This document shows positions 1 to 5,060 of a DNA stretch of 5,060 nucleotides, piece after piece. The notes under the pieces were generated by a model, which was not told the DNA's origin, searched no databases, and was given only the letters and a program-made list of their open reading frames with translations. The first letter of the stretch is position 1. The number at the start of each line of letters is the position of its first letter. The translations under genes and the position numbers were made by a program. Source of the DNA: an uncultured Planctomycetaceae bacterium (GTDB lineage Bacteria; Planctomycetota; Planctomycetia; Planctomycetales; Planctomycetaceae). The DNA is taken from contig CALFYU010000119.1 in assembly GCA_937952455.1 (NCBI GenBank), forward strand, positions 1 through 5,060, given 5' to 3'.

Positions 1-1
1 G

Positions 2-1111
2 GCGCTGTCCGCCGTTTTTCAACGGCGGCGGAATGCCGTCGAACAGACGATCGCGTCCCGCAACAGCATCGGGCAACCGCAGCTCTCTGATTTCGTGTCG
101 GATAGCCCCGCCATGCAGGCGTTTATCAACATCGCCCAGCGCGTGGCCAGCAGCGATACGTCGCTGTTGATCACCGGCGAAACCGGTGTCGGCAAGGAAC
201 GCTTGGCGCGGGCGATTCATGCCGAAGGACCCCGCAGCAGCGGTCCGTTTATCGCCGTCAATTGCGGTGCCCTGCCGGAAACACTGCTCGAAAGCGAGTT
301 GTTCGGGCATGAGGAAGGGGCCTTTACCGGCGCCTCCCGGGCCCGCCGCGGCTGGTTTGAGCTGTCGCACGGCGGCACCATGTTTCTCGATGAAATCGGC
401 GAAATGCCCCTGCATTTACAGGTCAAACTGCTGCACGTCCTGCAAAACCACGAGGTGCAGCGCCTAGGGAGCGAACGGGTGACCCAGGTCGATGTTCGCG
501 TGATTGCGGCGACCAATCGCGATCTGGTGCACGAAGTCGAGTCGGGAGGATTTCGCCGCGACCTGTACTATCGGTTGGGCGTCGTCAATTTGTCGATTCC
601 CCCCCTGCGCGAGCGCCGCGAGGACATTCCGTCCCTGGTGCACGACTACATTAGCCGGTTCCGCACGTCGATAGGCCGCAACGTCACGGACATCGAAGAC
701 GACGCGATGTCGGAATTGGTCAACTATTCCTGGCCGGGCAACGTCCGGGAACTGATCAACGTCATCGAGCGCGCGGTGCTGCTGTGCGACAGCGACACGA
801 TTGTCGTGGCCGATCTTCCCGAAAACATCGCTGTCGCCCGCTATCCGGACGGGATGCCAACCCGACGATACCCCGGAGGACTCGGCGGCGAAGGCAAGTA
901 TCCCGCCGAATGGTGGAATCTACCGATTCGCGAAGCTCGGCAGGAAGTCGTCGCTCAATTTGAACGGGCTTACTTGGCGCGAATTTTGGAGGAAACCCGC
1001 GGCCGCGTCGGTGAATCGGCGATTAAGGCGGGGATTGAGCCGCGATCGCTCTATGAAAAAATGCGGGAGTACGGCCTCCGTAAGGAAGATTTCCGTCCCC
1101 GTCGTCGATAA
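2..1111 (+). CDS. Sigma-54-dependent transcriptional activator (NtrC family), 5'-truncated by the window
   Basis: This is the C-terminal 369 residues of a bacterial enhancer-binding protein, which uses ATP hydrolysis to open promoters held by sigma-54 RNA polymerase. The frame is open from base 2; a GTG at 95 is probably an internal Val, because it would start the protein right at the AAA+ domain. Visible in order: a linker (residues 1-31) rich in Arg, Gln and Asn; Walker A GETGVGKE (59-66); the sigma-54-contacting GAFTGA loop (106-111); Walker B MFLDE (127-131); the arginine-finger region FRRDLYYR (184-191); sensor II WPGNVREL (244-251); and a Fis-type helix-turn-helix around 336-358 (GRVGESAIKAGIEPRSLYEK). 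All key motifs are intact, so it should be active. The missing N-terminus is probably a sensory domain, perhaps a response-regulator receiver, but it is not visible. A sigma-54 promoter lies 164 bp after the stop on the same strand, a likely target. Confidence 0.96.
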   Translation, partial: ALSAVFQRRRNAVEQTIASRNSIGQPQLSDFVSDSPAMQAFINIAQRVASSDTSLLITGETGVGKERLARAIHAEGPRSSGPFIAVNCGALPETLLESELFGHEEGAFTGASRARRGWFELSHGGTMFLDEIGEMPLHLQVKLLHVLQNHEVQRLGSERVTQVDVRVIAATNRDLVHEVESGGFRRDLYYRLGVVNLSIPPLRERREDIPSLVHDYISRFRTSIGRNVTDIEDDAMSELVNYSWPGNVRELINVIERAVLLCDSDTIVVADLPENIAVARYPDGMPTRRYPGGLGGEGKYPAEWWNLPIREARQEVVAQFERAYLARILEETRGRVGESAIKAGIEPRSLYEKMREYGLRKEDFRPRRR

Positions 1112-1153
1112 CCGGCACCGCCATTGGTGAACGGCGTTCTCCTAACATACAAA

Positions 1154-1176
1154 AATCGGAAGTATTACCTCCGATT
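1154..1176. promoter_or_regulatory. Perfect 7-bp dyad: candidate activator-binding site (UAS) or terminator
   Basis: AATCGGA (1154-1160) and TCCGATT (1170-1176) are perfect inverted repeats around a 9-nt centre. The dyad lies 43 bp after the activator stop and is centred about 136 bp upstream of the predicted sigma-54 transcription start, a usual distance for an enhancer-binding protein site. It could instead be a terminator for the activator gene, but on the plus strand only two T's at the end of the stem are followed by CTGC. A longer run (AAAAA, 1151-1155) is on the other side, so a T-tract would form only for minus-strand transcripts. I favour the binding-site reading slightly. Confidence 0.4.
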
Positions 1177-1232
1177 CTGCATATAAGCCTGTGATGGACG
1201 TCTCGGCGCGTATTTGCTCTAACATGCTCGCC

Positions 1233-1251
1233 GTGAATCGCTTGTGAATCG
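1233..1251 (+). repeat. Direct repeat GTGAATCG, 11-bp period
   Basis: GTGAATCG occurs at 1233-1240 and again at 1244-1251, one DNA helical turn apart. GCCG (1230-1233) and CGGC (1250-1253) flank the pair as a short inverted repeat. It sits 24 bp upstream of the sigma-54 promoter core and shares the AATCG string with the dyad at 1154-1176, so it might be a second protein-binding site. An 8-mer repeated once is weak evidence alone. Confidence 0.35.
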
Positions 1252-1274
1252 GCCCGACTCTCCCCTTAAAAATC

Positions 1275-1290
1275 CGGCACGCCAGTTGCT
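1275..1290 (+). promoter_or_regulatory. Sigma-54 (RpoN) -24/-12 promoter
   Basis: The sequence CGGCACGCCAGTTGCT matches the sigma-54 consensus TGGCACG-N4-TTGCW at every defined position except the first T. The invariant GG (1276-1277) and GC (1288-1289) are separated by exactly 10 bp, as required. If C1289 is -12, transcription starts near 1301, giving a leader of about 100 nt before the TTG start at 1401. The site lies downstream of an activator gene of the class that sigma-54 promoters need, which supports function. Confidence 0.75.
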
Positions 1291-1387
1291 ATACGGCGGT
1301 GCGGTGGCCGCTTCGGCACACTCAATGTTTTCAATCCGCGCGGGACATCTCAATTAGACGGCCCCGCTAAGGATCGACCTGAGCTTT

Positions 1388-1393
1388 GGGGAG
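1388..1393 (+). promoter_or_regulatory. Shine-Dalgarno sequence GGGGAG that decides the TTG start at 1401
   Basis: GGGGAG lies 7 nt before TTG 1401, a standard spacing. A TTG at 1386 in the same frame overlaps this motif and would leave it unused, so 1401 is the better start. Confidence 0.65.
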
Positions 1394-1400
1394 ACAATCG

Positions 1401-1604
1401 TTGTCCAAAACGGCTGACGAAACCTCGGTTCGCATTACCTCCTGCGAGGACTGTTCGCTACCGCTGCCGCTACGAACCGCACGCCGCGGCGAAGTCGAAG
1501 CGAGTTGGGAATGCTGTTCCTGCGGCGCGCGAATTCACGGAGTCATCGCCGAGGACAGCCCCAAGAAATTGAGGCGCAACGTCCGACGCATCTGCCGCCG
1601 TTGA
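1401..1604 (+). CDS. Small zinc-ribbon protein, 67 aa, function unknown
   Basis: A 67-residue protein with two cysteine knuckles, CEDC (Cys15, Cys18) and CSCG within WECCSCG (Cys38, Cys41), separated by 19 residues, which is the layout of a single treble-clef or zinc-ribbon fold. Cys39 and Cys65 are extra. Between the knuckles is the stretch LPLPLRTARRG, and the basic C-terminal tail (from about residue 55) contains RRNVRR. My recollection is that similar CxxC-LPL-x-TARRG-CxxCG modules occur in planctomycete proteins, sometimes joined to other domains, but I cannot search for this. There is no signal peptide or membrane segment, so it should be cytosolic. It is the first gene after the sigma-54 promoter and lies 128 bp before the deiminase on the same strand. 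It could act as a regulatory or adaptor protein; this is a guess. The start is TTG, chosen from the Shine-Dalgarno sequence. Confidence 0.68.
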   Translation: MSKTADETSVRITSCEDCSLPLPLRTARRGEVEASWECCSCGARIHGVIAEDSPKKLRRNVRRICRR

Positions 1605-1720
1605 TAAGGCGTGAGGCACGCGTTCGCCCAAAAAGGACACGTTGGATTCGCCTCACACCCGCCGGACCCAGAGCGAGTTGGATGCACGGCCGCATGACGC
1701 AGGGAAGTGATTTGACCTCC

Positions 1721-1725
1721 AGGAA
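1721..1725 (+). promoter_or_regulatory. Shine-Dalgarno sequence AGGAA for the deiminase start at 1733
   Basis: AGGAA ends 7 nt before ATG 1733. The frame stays open back to 1505, but that extension overlaps the zinc-ribbon gene, lacks a comparable ribosome site and would bury the signal peptide. The ATG at 1733 is therefore preferred. Confidence 0.7.
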
Positions 1726-1732
1726 CGACAAC

Positions 1733-3169
1733 ATGTTTCAACCACGACGGTCCGGCTTGGCCGTTTTTGTACTGCTGATTTCACTGCTTGCCGGCAATGG
1801 TTACACCGACGATCGCCGCGACGCCTCCGGATTGGCCCGCCACGGCGAAACCTTTCGCGTCGTCGCCCCGGACTATCCCTGGACACAAGTCACCCGCGAA
1901 GCGGACGACGCCACGGAGTTCAAACCTCCACTCAAGTCGATCACTCGCCGCATCCCGGGCGAGTTTGAAAAGCAACGCGCCTTATTATTAGCGTGCCGCG
2001 ATCTCGTGGACGATTTCCCCGATCTGCTGACCGAGATCGTCCGAGCGACTCACGAAAAGGTCGAACTGATCCTGTTGGTCTCGGACCTGGAACAGAGCGA
2101 ACAGGTCACACAACTGCTCGAAGAGAATTCGGTCCCGGCCAACCACATCCGATTTGCCCAATTGCCTCACGATACGATGTGGGCCCGCGACTACGGCCCG
2201 ATTATTGTGCGGTCCCGGGAAGGCAAGCCCGTCGTGATCGATCCCGATTACGACGTCGACCGGGCGCAGGACGATCGCGTCCCCAGCGAATTGGGGCGGC
2301 TCTTGAATCTCGAGGTCGATCCCCTGCCCTTGCGAATCGACGGCGGGAATTTGCTCAGCAACGGTGCCGGGCTGGTGATCACGACGTCGCGACTGTTTGA
2401 CGAGAACGTCTTCGGCGAAGTCGACGAATCGACAATGCGGACGGTCCTGCGCGAGCGATGCGGAATTGAACAGATCTGTGTGCTCGAACCGCTCGCCGGC
2501 GAACCGACGGGACATGCGGATATGTTCGCGACCTTCGTCTCCAGCAACGTCGTCGTCGTGGGACGATTCGACCCGAACGTAGATCCTTTAAACGCCGAAA
2601 TCCTCGATCGGAATGCCATCGCCCTCTCGAAAACCAAAATCGGCGACAAGTGGCTGCACGTCGTCCGCATGGACATGCCGCCGCACGACGATGGGATCTG
2701 GCGGACGCATACGAATGTCATTTTTGCCAACGGTGTGTTAATGATGCCGACGTACGGCGACGCCGATCTGGGAATCCGCGACTTGGCGCGGCAGACGTAT
2801 TCCAGACTGTTGCCGCGTTGGAAGATTGTGGCCGTCGACGCCAGCGAAGTCATCCAATCCGAGGGGGCGCTGCACTGCATGACGATGAACCTTGGCCCGC
2901 TGGGACGATTGCCGGAGTTCCCTCGGCCTCAACCGCGCGTTGAGGAAGCACTCGATATCTTCGACGACACGACGCTCGCCGTAGAGGTCGATGCAGAATC
3001 CGACGTGGCCGTTCCCGATATCTTTCGGGAGGATGCGCCGCAGCATCTCGAACCGGAGTGGTCGCGTGCGGCGGCACGGCGGTCGGCTCGGATGCTGCAT
3101 GACGCAGTTCATTTGCGTTCCTTGCAACGTGCGGCGAGCAAACAGAGGCCGTTGAAACTGGCCCGGTAG
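1733..3169 (+). CDS. Exported agmatine deiminase / peptidyl-arginine deiminase family protein (PAD_porph)
   Basis: A 478-residue guanidine-group-modifying enzyme that should hydrolyse a guanidino group to a ureido group plus ammonia through a cysteine covalent intermediate. All catalytic motifs are visible: RDYGP (Asp153), GGN (204-206), TGHADMF (His261, Asp263), THTN (Asn328) and GALHCMT (Cys382, nucleophile). Their spacing follows Porphyromonas peptidyl-arginine deiminase (Asp130, His236, Asp238, Asn297, Cys351, from memory). Residues 1-23 form a signal peptide: basic MFQPRRS, a hydrophobic stretch from about 8 to 20, then a small-residue GNG cleavage region, so it acts outside the cytoplasm. 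Cytosolic agmatine deiminases have a tryptophan-containing N-terminal substrate motif; here the equivalent part reads LLLACRD, so agmatine is not assured as substrate. The C-terminal 80 residues are acidic, then strongly basic, with no recognisable sorting domain. It is probably transcribed with the zinc-ribbon gene. Confidence 0.9.
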   Translation: MFQPRRSGLAVFVLLISLLAGNGYTDDRRDASGLARHGETFRVVAPDYPWTQVTREADDATEFKPPLKSITRRIPGEFEKQRALLLACRDLVDDFPDLLTEIVRATHEKVELILLVSDLEQSEQVTQLLEENSVPANHIRFAQLPHDTMWARDYGPIIVRSREGKPVVIDPDYDVDRAQDDRVPSELGRLLNLEVDPLPLRIDGGNLLSNGAGLVITTSRLFDENVFGEVDESTMRTVLRERCGIEQICVLEPLAGEPTGHADMFATFVSSNVVVVGRFDPNVDPLNAEILDRNAIALSKTKIGDKWLHVVRMDMPPHDDGIWRTHTNVIFANGVLMMPTYGDADLGIRDLARQTYSRLLPRWKIVAVDASEVIQSEGALHCMTMNLGPLGRLPEFPRPQPRVEEALDIFDDTTLAVEVDAESDVAVPDIFREDAPQHLEPEWSRAAARRSARMLHDAVHLRSLQRAASKQRPLKLAR

Positions 3170-3194
3170 ACGATAGGGAATGCGGTGCCGCTAA

Positions 3195-3230
3195 TTGCGT
3201 GTACGACCTTGCAAGATGGGTAACACGCAA
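3195..3230. terminator. Stem-loop between convergent genes, possible bidirectional terminator
   Basis: TTGCGTGT (3195-3202) and ACACGCAA (3223-3230) form a perfect 8-bp stem around a 20-nt loop that contains the palindrome CTTGCAAG (3208-3215). It lies in the 101-bp gap between the deiminase stop and the stop of the minus-strand PP2C gene, where transcription from both sides must end. No T-tract follows on either strand, so it is not a classical intrinsic terminator; its role is inferred from position. Confidence 0.45.
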
Positions 3231-3270
3231 AGACACTGCGGGACAAGCCGATGGAGGCGTCCGCTAAGGG

Positions 3271-4107
3271 CTACGTGACCGACGTGCGGCGGAAAATAAT
3301 GAAAGTCGTGTCGTCCGGTTTCGAGGGGAGGCCGCTTTCGGCCCCGGCCATCCGACGGGCCAGCGTGTCCCGCAATGCGTTTGCCGTTTTGGTGAGCGGT
3401 CCTTTGCGGATTTCTTCGACGATCTCTTCAGTATATAGGTTGTCGAACAGGCCGTCGCTGGCGAGCAACACCGTGTCACGGGCGCGGAATTTCAGTGGGG
3501 GACCGATGTCGATCCGCATATTCTCCATGCCGATCACGTTAGAGACGATATGCCGGTCTTCGTGGTGCAGGGCTTGCGAATCGTCGATCAGTCCCGCCTC
3601 CACTCCGTAACTGACGGGCGAGTGGGCGATGGTTTGCAGTTTCACCTTGCCCCGTCCGCCGGTCACCAGAATGCCCGAATCGCCGACATGGTAGGGCCGC
3701 ATCGTGTCGGCGGTGATTTCGACGACGGCCATCGTCGTCGCTCCTCCGTTGCCCAGTTCACGGACGGCGGCGTTGGCGTTTTCGATTCCATTCAGAATTG
3801 CCGTCCGCAGCACGGCCTCGGCGCCGCCGGCCTCCTCAAAAGCGGAGACGGCGGCGACAATTGCCTCGGTCGCCACCCGCGACGCCTTTTCCCCCAAGGC
3901 CGCTCCCCCCAATCCGTCAGCGATGATCAGCACAGCGGTCGAGTCATCGACCGGCACGATGGCGGCGGCATCTTCATTCGAACCGCTCTTGCTGGGGCAG
4001 CGGCGGGAAAAAACGCAGGCACTCCCCCCGGCCACCGGGACAATCTCCGCCTCGGCCATATCCTCGCTGAAGTACAGCCGGCTGCCGTTGAGGAGGCTTT
4101 GATTCAT
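3271..4107 (-). CDS. PP2C-family Ser/Thr protein phosphatase
   Basis: A 278-residue PPM/PP2C metal-dependent phosphatase that should remove phosphate from Ser or Thr residues, most likely reversing its partner kinase. The family motifs are all present in order: SNEDA (43-47), ADGLGG (63-68, metal-binding Asp64), GGATTM (121-126), HVGDSG (140-145), NVIG (190-193), SDGL (217-220, Asp218) and PDDTT (264-268, Asp265/266). The metal-binding aspartates are retained, so it is probably active. It covers only the catalytic domain, with no signal peptide, membrane segment or fused sensor. The ATG at 4107 is supported by AGGAAG with an 8-nt spacer; a later Met at residue 17 is an alternative start without such support. 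The gene begins 5 bp after the kinase stop, so the two are surely co-transcribed and perhaps translationally coupled. Confidence 0.95.
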   Translation of the reverse strand: MNQSLLNGSRLYFSEDMAEAEIVPVAGGSACVFSRRCPSKSGSNEDAAAIVPVDDSTAVLIIADGLGGAALGEKASRVATEAIVAAVSAFEEAGGAEAVLRTAILNGIENANAAVRELGNGGATTMAVVEITADTMRPYHVGDSGILVTGGRGKVKLQTIAHSPVSYGVEAGLIDDSQALHHEDRHIVSNVIGMENMRIDIGPPLKFRARDTVLLASDGLFDNLYTEEIVEEIRKGPLTKTANALRDTLARRMAGAESGLPSKPDDTTFIIFRRTSVT

Positions 4108-4112
4108 TTCGT

Positions 4113-5060
4113 CTACTTCCTATCCAACGATTTGCCGCACCACGGACAATGGCTCCAAAACTCGCGCAGCACGCCCCAACCGCAACATTGGCAGCGGTCG
4201 CTTGAGCCTTCAATCTGCCATTTGCGTTTGACCTTGCGGCGGCACCAGGGACAGTATCTCATAAACGGCATCAACTGCCGGCGCGAGCAGCCCGGGTTTC
4301 CGCAGCGGGCCGTATACCGTTTATCTGAAAACGACCTCGTTGTCGTCAACTCAAACCCCGCCCCATAGCACCAGGGGCAATTCGGCCAGTCGAGTTTCAA
4401 GCCGCGGCAGCAGCGGGGGCAGGAGAGCGGAAACTGTGTACCGTCGCCGTGCACCTGGCGGTCAACCCCGCACCACGGGCAGGTCGTCATCGACTCCGCA
4501 ACCGGGCCGGCGCAGCGGTGACAATGAAAATGCGTCTCCAGCGACTTGCCGATCAAACGTTGAAACTGCCGGAATCGCAACGTCTTCCAGTCATGAGTGG
4601 TGGCGGTGCGGCGCGCCGCTTGATCCAGTTTGGCGGTGCGGTCCGTTTTTCGTGATTTGACACGGTTCAAAGCCGCGAGCATCGACTGTGCGTTGGAAAA
4701 CCGGGCGCGGGGATCGATTTCGATCGCCCGCCGCATCAGGGCGACCATGTCGGGATGCACGCGTCCTTTCAGCCGTCGATATCCCTCGGGGGGCCAGGAA
4801 AAAGGCCATTCGGGAAGATGGCCGGTGAGCATGCGGTACATGATCAGCCCGATCGAAAACACGTCGGAGCGAAACGACGGTTTGCCCATCGCCTGTTCCG
4901 GAGCGCAATAACCCAGCGTCCCGGATCCGGAGGCCCGAATCGTCCGCAGAGCCACTTTGGCGATGCCGAAGTCGGTCAACATCAGCGTGCCGTCGGGAAA
5001 CAGCAGCAGGTTATCCGGTTTGATGTCGCAGTGAATGATGCGGTGGTGATGCGCGCAGGC
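4113..5060 (-). CDS. Ser/Thr protein kinase with four C-terminal zinc knuckles, 5'-truncated by the window
   Basis: The C-terminal 315 residues of a Hanks-type kinase; the frame stays open to the right edge, so the glycine-rich loop and the catalytic Lys are missing. Visible kinase motifs: catalytic loop HCDIKPDN (10-17), DFG (30-32), GYCAPEQ (50-56), DVFSIGL (66-72) and the helix-I region IDPRARF (115-121). The loop reads HCD rather than HRD, a non-RD kinase; Asp12 and Asn17 are kept, so activity is expected. The Met at base 4982 is internal, lying between the catalytic loop and DFG, and is not a start. After a basic linker (about 131-176) come four Cys4 units, each ending in CPWC: Cys180/183/194/197, 214/217/228/231, 253/258/270/273 and 290/293/305/308. 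No membrane segment is seen in the visible part, so this portion is cytosolic. The zinc units may sense metal or redox state or bind a partner. It is co-transcribed with the PP2C gene. Confidence 0.95.
   Translation of the reverse strand, partial: ACAHHHRIIHCDIKPDNLLLFPDGTLMLTDFGIAKVALRTIRASGSGTLGYCAPEQAMGKPSFRSDVFSIGLIMYRMLTGHLPEWPFSWPPEGYRRLKGRVHPDMVALMRRAIEIDPRARFSNAQSMLAALNRVKSRKTDRTAKLDQAARRTATTHDWKTLRFRQFQRLIGKSLETHFHCHRCAGPVAESMTTCPWCGVDRQVHGDGTQFPLSCPRCCRGLKLDWPNCPWCYGAGFELTTTRSFSDKRYTARCGNPGCSRRQLMPFMRYCPWCRRKVKRKWQIEGSSDRCQCCGWGVLREFWSHCPWCGKSLDRK
4116..4121 (-). promoter_or_regulatory. Shine-Dalgarno AGGAAG for the PP2C gene, inside the end of the kinase gene
   Basis: On the minus strand AGGAAG occupies the last sense codons of the kinase, directly before its TAG stop (4115-4113), and lies 8 nt before the PP2C ATG. 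This supports both the start at 4107 and coupling of translation between the two genes. Confidence 0.65.
4137..4523 (-). repeat. Four tandem Cys4 zinc-knuckle units coded in the kinase C-terminus
   Basis: The four units share CxxC (Cx4C in unit 3), a 10-11 residue spacer, and then CPWC. Spacing between the first cysteines of successive units is 34, 39 and 37 residues. The repeat is visible at protein level only; the sequences between cysteines have diverged. Each unit has four cysteines, enough for one zinc ion, in the manner of double-zinc-ribbon proteins. Confidence 0.85.

Noticed and set aside
95..97. GTG 95 as the true start of the sigma-54 activator
   Set aside because: The frame is open to the left edge and activators normally have an N-terminal sensory region before the segment resembling SDSPAMQ; no good ribosome site precedes GTG 95.
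1242..1271. Sigma-70-like pair TTGTGA and TTAAAA before the zinc-ribbon gene
   Set aside because: Both boxes are poor matches at 18-bp spacing and overlap the stronger sigma-54 region; chance is a sufficient explanation.
1609..1621. Small hairpin GCGTG-AGG-CACGC after the zinc-ribbon gene
   Set aside because: The stem is only 5 bp with a 3-nt loop and no T-tract, too weak to call a terminator between the zinc-ribbon and deiminase genes.
1505..1732. Upstream extension of the deiminase frame from ATG 1505
   Set aside because: It overlaps the zinc-ribbon gene, encodes an Arg-rich unstructured stretch typical of an out-of-frame shadow, and would bury the signal peptide. ATG 1733 has a proper Shine-Dalgarno site.
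2248..2880. 210-codon minus-strand open frame opposite the deiminase
   Set aside because: It is rich in Ser, Arg and Pro without motifs, a mirror of the codon bias of the real gene on the plus strand.
3550..4368. 272-codon plus-strand open frame opposite the kinase and PP2C genes
   Set aside because: It lies antisense to two genes with complete motifs, has no family motif and no start context; long antisense frames are expected in GC-rich DNA.
4980..4982. ATG 4982 (minus) as the kinase start
   Set aside because: The frame continues upstream through a clear catalytic loop HCDIKPDN, so the Met is internal.
1..5060. Mobile elements, CRISPR arrays, tRNA or rRNA genes
   Set aside because: I saw no transposase or integrase motifs, no regularly spaced repeats, and no cloverleaf or rRNA signature on either strand.

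Overview
The window looks like a piece of a Planctomycetota chromosome. This is an inference from GC-rich protein style, a non-RD Ser/Thr kinase with zinc-ribbon knuckles next to a PP2C phosphatase, an exported agmatine-deiminase-family protein and a small zinc-ribbon protein with an LPL-x-TARRG stretch. No rRNA or other taxonomic marker is present, so the assignment is tentative. No tRNA, rRNA, CRISPR array, insertion sequence or phage gene is visible.

Left part, plus strand. Bases 2-1111 hold the 3' end of a sigma-54-dependent activator (NtrC family) with an intact AAA+ core, the GAFTGA loop and a C-terminal Fis-type helix-turn-helix; its N-terminus lies off the left edge. The 289-bp gap that follows (1112-1400) contains a near-consensus sigma-54 promoter (-24/-12) at 1275-1290. 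About 136 bp upstream of its predicted start lies a 23-bp dyad that could be an activator site or the activator gene's terminator. Next come a 67-residue zinc-ribbon protein (1401-1604, TTG start with a good Shine-Dalgarno sequence) and an exported guanidine-modifying deiminase (1733-3169). The simplest reading is that the activator, or another of its class, switches on the small protein and probably the deiminase through sigma-54 RNA polymerase.

Right part, minus strand. Two genes converge on the deiminase, with a hairpin in the shared 101-bp gap. Transcription order is a Ser/Thr protein kinase (5' end off the right edge; four tandem C-terminal CPWC zinc knuckles), then a PP2C-family phosphatase starting 5 bp after the kinase stop. 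The pair is almost certainly co-transcribed and forms a kinase/phosphatase switch. It resembles the kinase-PP2C part of TerY-type (vWA/PP2C/kinase) triads, which predicts a vWA-domain gene nearby outside the window.

Most striking are the activator/sigma-54 promoter/deiminase arrangement and the kinase with four tandem zinc knuckles. Each component belongs to a known family; I see no wholly unknown system here.
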